Shown here: positions 1-9,185 of the stretch, one piece after another
How positions within the stretch are numbered: position 1 is the stretch's first letter
Layout of the letters: each line of letters opens with the position of its first letter
Assembly (NCBI GenBank): GCA_022446825.1
Contig: JAKVBY010000062.1
Location: 1-45,840 of the forward strand
Length of the DNA: 45,840 nucleotides
Source of the DNA: Pirellulaceae bacterium
Lineage (GTDB): Bacteria > Planctomycetota > Planctomycetia > Pirellulales > Pirellulaceae
Direction: 5' to 3'
Notes under the pieces: model-generated
What the model was told of the DNA's origin: nothing
Seen by the model: the letters and a program-made list of their open reading frames with translations, nothing else
Databases searched by the model: none
Translations under genes and position numbers: made by a program

Positions 1-1
1 A

Positions 2-1102
2 GCATCGGCCCAGAAAAAGCAAAGCCCGAGTGAGGAAGCAACCGAAGTCAACGACTCCCCCGCCTGGACACCTGTTTCCGATCGCAAGATTCGCGTTGGC
101 CTCGTCGGCTACGGCCTCTCTGGTTTTGGCGCTGCGTTCGGCTTTCAGGACCACCCGAACGTGGAAGTGGTCGCCGTCAGCGATCTGTTTCCTGAGCGGT
201 GCGCTAATCTGGCCAAAGCCTGCCGTTGCGAGAAGACCTATCCGTCACTGGAGGAGATGGTTAAGGACGATCAGATTGAGGCTATCTTTGTGGCCACCGA
301 CGCACCCAGCCACCCACGGCACTGCATCGAAGTGCTGCGGCACGGCAAACACGTCGCCTGTGCGGTGCCCGCCTCGTACGGTTCGCTCGAGGAGGCGGAC
401 ATGCTGTTTGACGCGGTCAAGGAAACCGGCCTGAAGTACATGATGTTCGAGACGTCGTGTTTCCACGAAGATCTCCATGCCATGCGACAGATTTACCACG
501 CGGGGGGCTTCGGCAAGCTCACCTACTCCGAAGGAGAATACTTCCACTTCTTCCGCAAACCACTGCCATCGTACAAGGGTTGGCGCAACAATGGTCCGCC
601 ACAGTGGTATCCGACACACTCCAATGCCTACTACGTCGGCGTCACCGGTGAAAGCTTCACCGAGGTCTCCTGCCTGGGCAGTGCCGCCGCCTGGTGGCCA
701 AAGAACAACCGCTACCAGAATCCGTTCGGTACCGAAATCGCTCTCTTCCGTACCAGCGAAGGGGGCATGTCGCGCATGGGTGTCAGCTGGGATACTCCCG
801 GGCACGGCGGCGAAAAGGGTCGGATTCGTGGCCCGCAGGGATCTTTCAATGGTCAATACCAGGGCTTGGAAGAGAACTTGCCCGTCACCCGTCGGCCACC
901 TCTGCCACCCAGTGTCCAGGGCGGTGGTCACGGTGGCTCACATGGCCAACTCATGAACGAGTTTGTCACGGCGATCTTGGAGGACCGTCAGCCACTAGTC
1001 GACATCGCCCAGGCACTCAACATGACGGTATCCGGTATTGTCGCGCACCAGTCAGCGCTAAAAGACGGTGAATCGATGAAGATACCGCAGTACCGCATCT
1101 GA
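2..1102 (+). CDS. Gfo/Idh/MocA-family NAD(P)-dependent oxidoreductase, 5' truncated by window edge
   Basis: The frame is open from base 2 with no start codon, so the N-terminus (probably with a Tat or Sec signal, as is usual in planctomycete members) lies outside the window; 366 codons are visible. A Rossmann dinucleotide-binding motif GYGLSGFG sits at visible residues 36-43, followed by the acidic beta-2 end 'VSDLFPERC', and the C-terminal alpha/beta domain carries the 'GEYFHFFRKP' sheet region typical of the family. The family oxidises or reduces sugar-like substrates with NAD(P). Oddity: the usual EKP motif after the cofactor domain reads 'CAVPASYGS', so the normal catalytic lysine position is not conserved; activity may differ from classical dehydrogenases. 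It converges on the next gene with 39 bp between stops. Family assignment is firm, substrate unknown. Confidence 0.88.
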   Translation, partial: ASAQKKQSPSEEATEVNDSPAWTPVSDRKIRVGLVGYGLSGFGAAFGFQDHPNVEVVAVSDLFPERCANLAKACRCEKTYPSLEEMVKDDQIEAIFVATDAPSHPRHCIEVLRHGKHVACAVPASYGSLEEADMLFDAVKETGLKYMMFETSCFHEDLHAMRQIYHAGGFGKLTYSEGEYFHFFRKPLPSYKGWRNNGPPQWYPTHSNAYYVGVTGESFTEVSCLGSAAAWWPKNNRYQNPFGTEIALFRTSEGGMSRMGVSWDTPGHGGEKGRIRGPQGSFNGQYQGLEENLPVTRRPPLPPSVQGGGHGGSHGQLMNEFVTAILEDRQPLVDIAQALNMTVSGIVAHQSALKDGESMKIPQYRI

Positions 1103-1141
1103 AAAAATCGCGTGCCCTGACGACCAGGAGCCTAGTCCCGC

Positions 1142-2704
1142 TCAAGATTCAGGAGGCGATTCCTGCGCTGACAGATTCGTGGAAGAAACCTCCGGAGAGT
1201 CTGCCTGCGCGCGAAACGCGTAGAGTTTAGCGCCATACATCAACTCAAACCTCAGACGCAGTGGCTTACCTGCCAGACTGCTCAGATCGGACTGACCCTT
1301 CCTCCACTTCACCAGCGCGTCCGTCCTGTTTGTCGAATGCATCCGGTCGCAATCCTCCAATGCGAATCCTGGTAGCGGCTCTCCCTCTTCGTCCTGAATT
1401 TCGACTCGGATTAGTCCCAGCGCCGAGGTCTCGACGTTGAGATGCAAACTGTGGCCCTCGAAGCGAAGCACGGGTGTGGTGAACTCGCCCCGCGGGTAGT
1501 CCGCTTCGAGCGCCGTGAACCCATCTTTGCGAAAAATCGCACGAGAAAGGACGCCCTCCGATTCGTGACCCTCGATCGGTAGAGGCATGCCGTGATCGCC
1601 AAAGGCAACATAGTAAAGCCACATCTCGTCTCCCTTCACGATGAGGCCACGCACAGGGTAGAGGCCTCCCCAGTCGAACTGTCCCTTTCGGCCCAGTGGG
1701 ATGAGCGGCTTGCGGGCGTAGCGTTCCCACTGGATCCCGTCCCGGCTGGCCGCAAAGCCGATGTCGATGGGACCGTCGTTGAGGACTTCGTCCGGTTTGG
1801 CGGTGGGAAGGTGACGCAGGTCTTCCCCGAGGTACCACTGCTGATAATGGAGATAGCGGTTAGGAAACATCACGTAGGCGTCCTGAGCGTGGGGGTACTT
1901 AATCACTTGTGGCATGTAAAAGTCGCCCACCCCCACACCGTCCATGATCGGGTCGTGCGCATCAGGTGCCAGTACGATTTCGCCCTCGGTAAAGGTCACG
2001 AGGTCCTGTGAAGTACAGCGCCGCACACAGCGGAGATGGTTGTTCCCATTGTGGAATCGGGAATTCTTGAAATACTCCCGATATTGCGGTGGTGGTTCGT
2101 GCTGCATGTTGGCACGCACGTAAGCAACGTAGCATCCGTACTTGTCGTCAAAGAAGACGACGTTCTGGCTGTCCATACCGCGGGGAAAACTGATCTGCTG
2201 CGGAAAGATATTCAGCTGCAGCGTTTTCCATTCGCTCCCGTCCGCAGTAGCGAAGACTCTGTTCTGGAACCCAGAGACCACCTTATAGCGCTCTTCGCGT
2301 GGCGCGTGGGGATCTTTGAAGACGACACCAAAAGGACGCTCTGGCATACTCCAGTAGATGCCGTACCGGAACTCTCCCTCATCGAGCCGTTTTTGGGTGG
2401 GCTTCTCCCACTTCGAACCATCATTCGAGACGAGGCTGAAGTATTTGAACACGCCGTCATTCTCCATCACCTGCAGATAGGGAGCGGTGACAAACTGCAT
2501 CTCGCCGGTTTTTCGCGGTGGTTGTACAACGATCCGAACGTGATCCTGCTGCGCCAGAAAGCGGCCATTAATAAAGATCTGGTTTTGCGTGCCGATCTCC
2601 AACGGCTGGCTGGACGCCGACTCGCCGATTGGGGCAAGTAGGCCAGCGAAGACAAGGCCGCGCAGTAAGAAGAAAACAAATTGCTGAAAAATTCGGCTGT
2701 TCAT
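1142..2704 (-). CDS. Secreted five-bladed-propeller glycosidase-like protein (paralogue 1)
   Basis: 520 residues from the ATG at 2704, chosen because GTGGAG lies just upstream and a good signal peptide follows (MNSRIF, then a hydrophobic stretch to 'ESASS'). Longer upstream extension is open but lacks a signal-like start. The body alternates short beta-rich blocks with motifs such as 'AASRDGIQWERY' and 'WLYYVAFGDHG', the pattern of GH32/GH43/GH117-like beta-propellers common in planctomycetes. The C-terminal sandwich contains 'PLRLRFELMYGAKLYAFRA'. That tail is shared with the proteins at 30712-32184 and 32703-34244 ('LRLEFFLTRADLFTFRA'), so the three are paralogues. It probably acts on glycans in the periplasm or outside the cell; no catalytic acids can be assigned by eye. 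Confidence 0.72.
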   Translation of the reverse strand: MNSRIFQQFVFFLLRGLVFAGLLAPIGESASSQPLEIGTQNQIFINGRFLAQQDHVRIVVQPPRKTGEMQFVTAPYLQVMENDGVFKYFSLVSNDGSKWEKPTQKRLDEGEFRYGIYWSMPERPFGVVFKDPHAPREERYKVVSGFQNRVFATADGSEWKTLQLNIFPQQISFPRGMDSQNVVFFDDKYGCYVAYVRANMQHEPPPQYREYFKNSRFHNGNNHLRCVRRCTSQDLVTFTEGEIVLAPDAHDPIMDGVGVGDFYMPQVIKYPHAQDAYVMFPNRYLHYQQWYLGEDLRHLPTAKPDEVLNDGPIDIGFAASRDGIQWERYARKPLIPLGRKGQFDWGGLYPVRGLIVKGDEMWLYYVAFGDHGMPLPIEGHESEGVLSRAIFRKDGFTALEADYPRGEFTTPVLRFEGHSLHLNVETSALGLIRVEIQDEEGEPLPGFALEDCDRMHSTNRTDALVKWRKGQSDLSSLAGKPLRLRFELMYGAKLYAFRAQADSPEVSSTNLSAQESPPES

Positions 2705-3652
2705 GGCATCTCCACTTCGGTCGATATAGTCGACAATCTGCTGCGCGTTGTGAAAACTATTCTGCACAGAACTCTCCTGCGTGTGAGGCGCGATTATACG
2801 CTGGAACATCGGACTTAGGCATGCCACGTACCGCGCAACTCGGATACCGTTGGACCTGCTGGAAGCTCCATTATTTCCGTAGTACTAAGATCTCAGCCGA
2901 GCGCAATGGCCACACGCACTGCAGGTTATTGCCGCTGGGAGTGAGCTACAGTGGCCCCGCCTCGGCAGCGGCAGCGTTTGTGAATGCGGCTGCGCCCGCC
3001 GCTGGTACGTGGGATGGGAAGTGTGAACCCCCAGGAAAAGTTTATGATGGACCTCATTGTGCAACATGCAGCCGGGCGTACTTCGATGTCCAACCAGCAA
3101 TGTGTCAGTATGGCCTGACTACTTGCGCGACTTGCCAACCGGCCTCCCGCTGTCACCCAGATCAAAGACCGACAACCCATTATGTGCCGCATTGCGCGAC
3201 AGCATGCCAACGTAAAACTTCCGTTGATTTTTATTGGCCACAATCGAGCCAATTGTTTCCGTCGCCTGGGCCATCGGCAAGGCCCAATTCGGAAAATCTT
3301 CCGCAGGTGCTCGGGCCGCTAAGCATAACAGCCACGCCAAGACCAGCGCAGCGGTCTTTGAACTACACCAGTGCGCGACCTTTTGCAAAATGAATCACGA
3401 CTGTCTCGGTCAGGAAAAAATTATTCGTAGCACATAATCTTTCCTCCTCACTGGGGCGACATGGTACCCAATCCACCCCTTTGCGGATTAAATCGTTCCC
3501 TTGACAAACGTTCGGCGCAGCATTGCACATTACTATATTTAATGGCAAACCGCAGAAGGCGTATCGAGGCAATCGGGCTCAGCGCTGCGCAGTGTAACAG
3601 TCATCATTTGCTGGCGATGACTCTGCAGGCCTCATGCACCTCCTGCCGGCAA
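2705..3652. other. Long intergenic stretch with one possible remnant gene
   Basis: Nearly 950 bp separates the propeller gene from the fucosidase-like gene; both are on the minus strand. A plus-strand frame across much of it (2629-3393) is cysteine- and proline-rich, overlaps the start of the propeller gene and resembles no family, so I do not call it. The only stretch with protein-like character is the short minus-strand frame at 3119-3388, listed separately. No terminator or RNA gene was recognised. Confidence 0.5.
3119..3388 (-). CDS. Possible remnant of a secreted protein (89 codons)
   Basis: The frame begins only at a TTG, preceded closely by a stop, and has no clear ribosome site. Even so, its first ~30 residues form a plausible signal peptide (hydrophobic 'TAALVLAWLLCLAARA', then A-E-D). 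The following 'FYVGMLSRNAAHNGLSVFD' looks like a beta-rich secreted protein start. It stops after 89 codons, far short of a usual secreted planctomycete enzyme. It may be the surviving 5' end of a decayed gene, or chance. No family recognised. Confidence 0.25.
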   Translation of the reverse strand: MQKVAHWCSSKTAALVLAWLLCLAARAPAEDFPNWALPMAQATETIGSIVANKNQRKFYVGMLSRNAAHNGLSVFDLGDSGRPVGKSRK

Positions 3653-5026
3653 TCATCGTTTCCACGTGGGGCGAGGTGTGATCTTCCACACGAAGGCGTG
3701 ATCGCCTGGCACGTCTGGCTGCTTGCCACGAGTCATGTCCTGTAACACCGGAAACACGCGGAGCCCCTCGTCCGTCTGTTCCCAGCGTCGCGGTCCCTGC
3801 GGAGCCCCCAACAGAGTGATAACAGAATCCTTCTCCGCGCGAAGGTGCGGGAACGTCGGACCGCTCGCCTCCCACTTGCAAAGGATTGCGTATAGCGCAT
3901 TACCCTTGGTCGTATATCTCACATCGGTGCCGCGCGCGGTTAGGTCCTGTGGCTGGCCATCGTACCACGGTCGGGTGCCGTAAATCGCTTCTCCGTTGAC
4001 CTCCAGCCACGCGCCCATTCCCAAAAGGCACCGCCGCTGAATGTCGAAATGATCCGGTGGCCCAAGAAAAACGGCCGGCTCCAGCCCGCCGCCCTTCGCC
4101 GTACAATCAACGAGCCATTCGATCAGGTTGTTCGTCGCCCCACCCGAGTCGCCCGTGGGCGACGAATTGAGCATGTAAAACAACTCTCGGTAACGGATGT
4201 AGTGACCTACCGAGATTTCATCATGAGGCGGCGATTCTTCCTTACGGTACCAATCGCCGTGGTGCAGTCGCGCGCCCCATGTCGCCTGCTTGTACGAACC
4301 CATCGCATCCTCAGCCGCGACTTCCTGCTGCTGCTTGGAATGGTTGTAGTAATACGCGAGCAGTTCCCGACTCTTGAGTTCTTCGGCCGGGTACGAGAGC
4401 TTGTCGCCATCGAACCACAGTGTCGCTGGCTGGTAGCGGTCGATTAACTCCTTTACCGATTCGACCCATTGTGGGTGATGTCTGGGATTGATGTAGTTGG
4501 TGTACAGACCGTATCTCAGACCGCGGGCCCGCACCGCTTTGGCCAGCTCACCGACGTAGTCGCGCCCCGGCGGGCCCATGCGCATGAATGCACTGCCCTC
4601 AACATCGGCGTATTTGCTTGGTGCATTGACAATAAACGAAGAGTGGCTGAGGACCACGTACTGCGCCCCGGCGTCTACCGCCAGTTGCGCCAAAGCATCC
4701 GGATCCCAGTCAATTTTATCCCAGGCCAGCGGTCCCCAACGGTCGGGGAAATGATCGAGAATGTGGGGTGTGACGTTAGGCTTGTGTCCGTGCAGCTTGT
4801 GATGCGTTTCCCATTCAGCGCGCGTGGGTCCGGGCGTGTAGACGAAGATGCCAAACTTCGCGTCGATCAGCCATTTGGGCGTCTTGTGCTGGTCGAGCGA
4901 TTCCCACGTCGGTTCGTAATGCACCCGCGCAGGCTGCACGTCCTGTCCAGACACAATGTTCCCCGCCGTAAGAAACACTGCTAAAGCAAATGTGTTTCTC
5001 ATCGATCGGGTCAAATGGTTCATCAT
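3653..5026 (-). CDS. GH29-type alpha-L-fucosidase-like protein, divergent active-site motifs
   Basis: 457 residues, with a signal peptide (cleavage near 'IVSGQDV') and a strong GAGGAG ribosome site just before ATG-ATG at 5026. The fold signature of GH29 is clear: 'KWLIDAKFGIFV' (residues 51-62), 'WDPDALAQLAVDAGAQYVVL', 'DYVGELAKAVRARGLRYGLY', and 'ATLWFDGDK' with Asp206 at the catalytic nucleophile position. GH29 enzymes remove terminal alpha-L-fucose by a retaining mechanism. Oddity: two hallmark stretches are changed. The usual 'IHWG' after KFGIF reads 'VYTPG', and the usual 'KHHDGF' reads 'LSHSSF', so His residues that normally line the fucose pocket are missing. The specificity may have shifted or activity been lost. 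It lies 88 bp downstream of the haem-protein pair on the same strand and may be co-transcribed. Confidence 0.85.
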   Translation of the reverse strand: MMNHLTRSMRNTFALAVFLTAGNIVSGQDVQPARVHYEPTWESLDQHKTPKWLIDAKFGIFVYTPGPTRAEWETHHKLHGHKPNVTPHILDHFPDRWGPLAWDKIDWDPDALAQLAVDAGAQYVVLSHSSFIVNAPSKYADVEGSAFMRMGPPGRDYVGELAKAVRARGLRYGLYTNYINPRHHPQWVESVKELIDRYQPATLWFDGDKLSYPAEELKSRELLAYYYNHSKQQQEVAAEDAMGSYKQATWGARLHHGDWYRKEESPPHDEISVGHYIRYRELFYMLNSSPTGDSGGATNNLIEWLVDCTAKGGGLEPAVFLGPPDHFDIQRRCLLGMGAWLEVNGEAIYGTRPWYDGQPQDLTARGTDVRYTTKGNALYAILCKWEASGPTFPHLRAEKDSVITLLGAPQGPRRWEQTDEGLRVFPVLQDMTRGKQPDVPGDHAFVWKITPRPTWKR

Positions 5027-5114
5027 GTCCTCTCCTCAAAGTGGAACCGGGTAGCGATACGTGGAATGGAACTATGAAGTGCGCAGAATCTGCCCTGATG
5101 ATCAGTGGGTCTCG

Positions 5115-6122
5115 TCATTCCATCGGCTTGAGATCCAGCAAGAATTTCATCAACGCATCGATCTGTTTGTCGTTGAGGGTCTTGCGTATGTCGACCATTT
5201 TGTTGGCGTTTTCATAACCCTCTACGATGGCGGCCTGGGGCTGCAAAATGGATTCTCGGACGTATTGCTCATCGGCGATGACTTCTTCAGCGCGTTTGTC
5301 GCGAGTTACGGTTCGTTTTCGCGTCCAGAGGTCGGCAAAGCTCGGTCCGATTCGCTTTTTGCCATCCAGCGTGTGGCAGGACATGCAGTGTAGGGCATAC
5401 AACAAGTGACCATTTGTGGTTGGCTCTTTGCGAACAAACGTGTCTTTGATGGGATGTAGCTGCAGGCGAATTTGGGCCCACGTTTCGTCGACTGGGATTT
5501 CAATCACACCGCTGTCGCTCATCCGTAACCGTTCACTCAGCTCGACAGATTTCACGGCGGTGGGATCCATTTGGTAGTAGCAGACGGGTCGGTGGCTTTC
5601 AGATCGATGACTTTCCGGAAAGGTCAGTTCAATCGTCACTTGATCCGGGCCAAAAGACAACACCCGCTGCTCAACGGGAACATCGTCAACCCGGAATAGA
5701 AAAGTCGGGATGCCGGTCACGAGCTCCTTACGATAACCATCAAAACGAATCGTACCAGGGTCCCTGTGGGCATCACCCATTCGCAGCGGCAGCAGGGCGG
5801 TTCCGACATGGCGTTTCACACCCAGAATGTCGACCATGAGACCGCCACGGCCGGTGGCTTCAGAACGAAAGTCGAGAAAGCCGCCGAACCAGACATACAC
5901 CAGTCGACAGCGAACCGGGTCGAACGAGAAACTGAATCCTCCCGGCATGCCCACCGCGATGTTCCGCGCATCATGATCCGTAACACATCGTTGCACGATT
6001 GCACGGTCTCTCACCATAATGTCGAATTCGCCCGCGTGCGTGTCGTCAATAAAGAGCCTACTGCACACGAGGATTATCGCGACCAAAAGGTAAACGGTTG
6101 GTAACTTCAATCGGAGACTCAT
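5115..6122 (-). CDS. Secreted c-type cytochrome, C-terminal mono-haem domain
   Basis: 335 residues with an N-terminal signal peptide ('VYLLVAIILVCSRLF'). Residues ~31-220 form a beta-rich domain; the C-terminal ~100 residues are a class-I-like cytochrome c domain with CMSCH at 246-250 (haem cysteines C246 and C249, His250) followed by 'IGPSFADLW' and 'ESILQPQAAIVEGYENANKM', where the second methionine is the likely distal ligand. The start overlaps the stop of the upstream 874-residue haem protein in an ATGA arrangement (6119-6122), so the two are translationally coupled and probably form one periplasmic redox complex. The beta domain resembles 'DUF6797'-type regions that accompany PVC haem proteins; that link is inference. 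Confidence 0.85.
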   Translation of the reverse strand: MSLRLKLPTVYLLVAIILVCSRLFIDDTHAGEFDIMVRDRAIVQRCVTDHDARNIAVGMPGGFSFSFDPVRCRLVYVWFGGFLDFRSEATGRGGLMVDILGVKRHVGTALLPLRMGDAHRDPGTIRFDGYRKELVTGIPTFLFRVDDVPVEQRVLSFGPDQVTIELTFPESHRSESHRPVCYYQMDPTAVKSVELSERLRMSDSGVIEIPVDETWAQIRLQLHPIKDTFVRKEPTTNGHLLYALHCMSCHTLDGKKRIGPSFADLWTRKRTVTRDKRAEEVIADEQYVRESILQPQAAIVEGYENANKMVDIRKTLNDKQIDALMKFLLDLKPME

Positions 6123-8743
6123 CGGACAAGCTCATTGAGTGTGTAGAACGCGAAATTGTTTTCCAGTTCAACGCCGTCCACCGAGTGCAACGAACCGAGA
6201 TCAATTTCGTAGACATTATTTTGGGCAACCGGGATCTGAATGGAGAGCGTTTTGCGATCTCTGGACAAGGTCAGGTCTTCTACTGGTAGTCTAGACACGT
6301 CTTGTCGATCCGAGCCGTATTCAGCCCAGTACAGATAATGGAACTGCCTGACTGTGACCTCTTCAACAGACACGGCCTCGCCAAGCGCCCTTGTGAAGTG
6401 GACATCAAATCCGTTGGAGGTTAGCTCGATACGGTGTATCTCGAACGGCGGTATCTCGGGGTCGTATGAAATGACTTCAATCATGGGAGCACCCGGCGTC
6501 CAGCCACGCCCCACAGAACCGACCCACAGTCGCCCCTGGGGATCAAAGCGCGTTGAATATGACGAACTTTCCAGCGGACGGACAAACGGAAAGACGGCAC
6601 CCTGATAGACACCGTTAACTTTCTCCAAAGCGACGCGCACAATCGCCCGATGAGAAATGTCGGCAATAAACGCCTGCCCTTCAAACGGGCCAAACCCCTG
6701 CGGTGGACAAAAAGAGGGATTGCCCGGCGAGTTCGTCAGGTCTCCGTGAATCAGCCAGACGGCCGGACGTTTTCGCTCAGCTCGGAACTTAGCTTCGTCC
6801 AGTGGCGGAACTGTTTCGACCCACGCGTCCAAGGTTCTGTAATCTAGTAGTCGGGGAGTGAGGCCATATTCTGCGCGGTCCCACAGTGCTGCAGGATGGC
6901 CGAGAAAGTCACCTTCCTCAACATGCCCCAGGTACGACGACGCAACCCAGTCGCCCTGATTGTCCGTGATGAAAAGTTCATCGCGTTCGTTCATGCCGAT
7001 GCCGGCCGGAGAACGCAGACCGCTGGCAAATGGGATCAGTTCACCCGTCGTATCGACCTTCATCACCCAGCCCCGGTATCCGAGCGGTGTGAGCATCTGC
7101 CCGGTCTGAGTCTTTTTTGCTTCGTGACCGAATCCACCCAGTCCTGTCGAGAAAAACAGATCACCCACAGAATTGCGCACCGGTCCGTAGGCAAATTCGT
7201 GATAGTTTCCCGAGAAGCGGAAACGACTTTCAATGGACGAGTACAGATCAGCCACGCCGTTAGAATCCGTGTCTCGCAGTAACGTGAGTTCCGGCTTTTG
7301 CATTGTGTAGACGTCACGGCCATTCGGCGCGACCAACACGCCCAGCGATTCGTGCAGTCCATCCGCGAACAGATTCCACTGGCCCTTGTGGTAACGCCAG
7401 ACTCCCCCGGTACGGGTGGTGACAAACCCGGTTCCGTCTGGGGCAAAGCTAAAAGCGGTTGGCTCAAACAAGTAGGGAGGATCCGACTTCGGGCCAGCGA
7501 TTTTGTGGATGGAATATCCGCGCGGAAGCGTTTGGCCACTCTTGCGCCGGGATAATTGCAGGATGAACTCGTCCTGTCGGGGCTGAAGGAATTCAAGTTG
7601 ATCGCGCTGCGCCTGCTGGCCATTGGTGGCGACGTTGCGAAAATTCGTCTGTCGCAGCCAGTAGGTCAGCACTTCATTTGAGTTTTCGGGATGCGTAATG
7701 CGAAACCGCAGTCGCTGTCGTAGGATTGATGGGATCTCGATTGATTCTTCTACTGACCAGACACGGCCTTCCTCCTGATCCCTAAGTGTGTAATGAAACA
7801 CAATGCCCGCCTCGCGAACTTCATAACTGCCCCACTGAAAGTCGAACAGCACGCGTGCAACATCAATTCTCCAAGGTTTGTCATAAATATGGAACGACTC
7901 GACCGCCGTTCGATTCAGCGTGAAGTGGCCATCTTTCTGCTCCCATCCCAGCGGCCCCTGCCAGATCGAGTCAAATCGGAAAGTGTTGGGGTCATAGAGA
8001 AAACAAATCCCCCCGGGCTGAGCGACCGCCAGTAATGCGCGGCGTCCTTCACCCGCAGCGACCTCTCTAACCAGCAACTTGCCTGTCGCAACAATCGGCG
8101 TCCCGGTTGCGGACGCTTTCTGCTCGGTGAGATATCGAATCAGGTCGTAGAATTCCTGACGGCTGGCGAGTTGATCCACCAGTCCATCCGGCATAGCCGA
8201 TCGTCCCTTCTGCATCGCTTCAATGTTGCTGCGTGGTATGGTTACCGGTGCCGTTTTTTCAGGATCCACCAACACGATCTCATCTTTAGACTCGGCGACC
8301 AACACGCCTTTGTGAACCGTGCCATCATTCGTCACAACCACAAACGAGTCATACCCTTTTGCAATGGTCTTGTTCGGAAACAACAAGGATTCGACGATCT
8401 GCGCAGGCCGCAACCGATCACCCACATCGTCTTGGTCTGGCCCAATCGCACGCAGCCCTTGCTTGCTCGCTGCAGGAGTCGCCACGTGACACTTTGCACA
8501 ACCCAGCTTCTCCCGCTCAAAGATTTCTTTTCCGCGAGTCACCTCACCCTGCTGCAGTGCTTCCGTCGCGAGCCGCTGCAAAGAAGTCTGCTTCAAAACA
8601 GTTTCCAGGGAGGGCGGAGTGGATTCTTCTGCAATGATCCAAGCACTGGTAAAAAACAGGACGACCCAAGCAAACCGGCATGCTCGTACAACAACGTCAC
8701 AAGAAGAATTCATTGATTTTGTTTTTTGCTTTGCGCGATTCAT
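6119..8743 (-). CDS. PVC-type haem-binding protein with beta-propeller (membrane-bound dehydrogenase-like)
   Basis: 874 residues. After an uncleaved or weak signal (~18-40) comes a small cytochrome c module with 'GCAKCH' at 81-86 (C82, C85, His86), 'GYDSFVVVTNDG' and 'SRQEFYDLIRYL', the signature of the planctomycete/verrucomicrobial putative haem-binding domain (TIGR02603-like). A beta-rich region follows, then a six-bladed SMP-30/PQQ-like propeller ('GTGFVTTRTGGVWRY', 'GFGPFEGQAFIADI', 'YSTRFDPQGRLWVGSVG'). Such proteins are thought to act as periplasmic dehydrogenases or redox carriers; the substrate is unknown. The first ATG (8743) was kept, though ATG at 8713 is possible. It is the first gene of an apparent minus-strand operon with the 335-residue cytochrome. 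Confidence 0.82.
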   Translation of the reverse strand: MNRAKQKTKSMNSSCDVVVRACRFAWVVLFFTSAWIIAEESTPPSLETVLKQTSLQRLATEALQQGEVTRGKEIFEREKLGCAKCHVATPAASKQGLRAIGPDQDDVGDRLRPAQIVESLLFPNKTIAKGYDSFVVVTNDGTVHKGVLVAESKDEIVLVDPEKTAPVTIPRSNIEAMQKGRSAMPDGLVDQLASRQEFYDLIRYLTEQKASATGTPIVATGKLLVREVAAGEGRRALLAVAQPGGICFLYDPNTFRFDSIWQGPLGWEQKDGHFTLNRTAVESFHIYDKPWRIDVARVLFDFQWGSYEVREAGIVFHYTLRDQEEGRVWSVEESIEIPSILRQRLRFRITHPENSNEVLTYWLRQTNFRNVATNGQQAQRDQLEFLQPRQDEFILQLSRRKSGQTLPRGYSIHKIAGPKSDPPYLFEPTAFSFAPDGTGFVTTRTGGVWRYHKGQWNLFADGLHESLGVLVAPNGRDVYTMQKPELTLLRDTDSNGVADLYSSIESRFRFSGNYHEFAYGPVRNSVGDLFFSTGLGGFGHEAKKTQTGQMLTPLGYRGWVMKVDTTGELIPFASGLRSPAGIGMNERDELFITDNQGDWVASSYLGHVEEGDFLGHPAALWDRAEYGLTPRLLDYRTLDAWVETVPPLDEAKFRAERKRPAVWLIHGDLTNSPGNPSFCPPQGFGPFEGQAFIADISHRAIVRVALEKVNGVYQGAVFPFVRPLESSSYSTRFDPQGRLWVGSVGRGWTPGAPMIEVISYDPEIPPFEIHRIELTSNGFDVHFTRALGEAVSVEEVTVRQFHYLYWAEYGSDRQDVSRLPVEDLTLSRDRKTLSIQIPVAQNNVYEIDLGSLHSVDGVELENNFAFYTLNELVR

Positions 8744-9185
8744 AGTTTCTACTTCAAGTGCTCATCGAGCAGGCGGTTCCGTTGCAAGCCAACGGAGGTT
8801 GTTTACGACTTCGAGAATCGGACATCTCCTAAGTAATTCGGTGCTACGCGGCTACTCCTCACACCCCTGCGCAGTCAGAGAGAATGGCGCGAAGTACGTG
8901 TCCGGGAAGATGCCTACAAGTTCGTCCCCCCTCCACGCGCTTGCAAATGCCGTAACCGCAGCTATCTACTATTTCTTTGCTGGACCGGCAACGGGGCGCC
9001 TATTCGACTCAACGCTGTTTAACATTATCGCAAATTAAATTCCGTCGCAAGCATTTCCTCACGGTAGTGGCGCACGGATCGACAGGCTACCGTTAAAAAG
9101 ACGCGCCCAGCAGGCAACGATGTCAACTGGGAACTTGGTACAATACCTGCTCATCACAACAACCTCAGAATACGGAAGCAAAGCC
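8744..9185. other. Divergent intergenic region
   Basis: The region lies between the starts of the minus-strand haem-protein operon and the plus-strand PQQ propeller gene, so it must carry both promoters. I see no recognisable operator, RNA or short gene in it. The frame upstream of 9186 is open to 9120, but it has no signal-like residues and is treated as untranslated. Confidence 0.4.

Noticed and set aside
245-931. Long minus-strand open frame (228 codons) inside the Gfo/Idh/MocA gene
   Set aside because: It is antisense to a clear family member, has no ribosome site and no recognisable motif; it follows from codon bias of the true gene.
2629-3393. 254-codon plus-strand open frame
   Set aside because: It overlaps the propeller gene start on the opposite strand, is rich in Cys/Pro/Ala without domain motifs, and lacks a plausible start.
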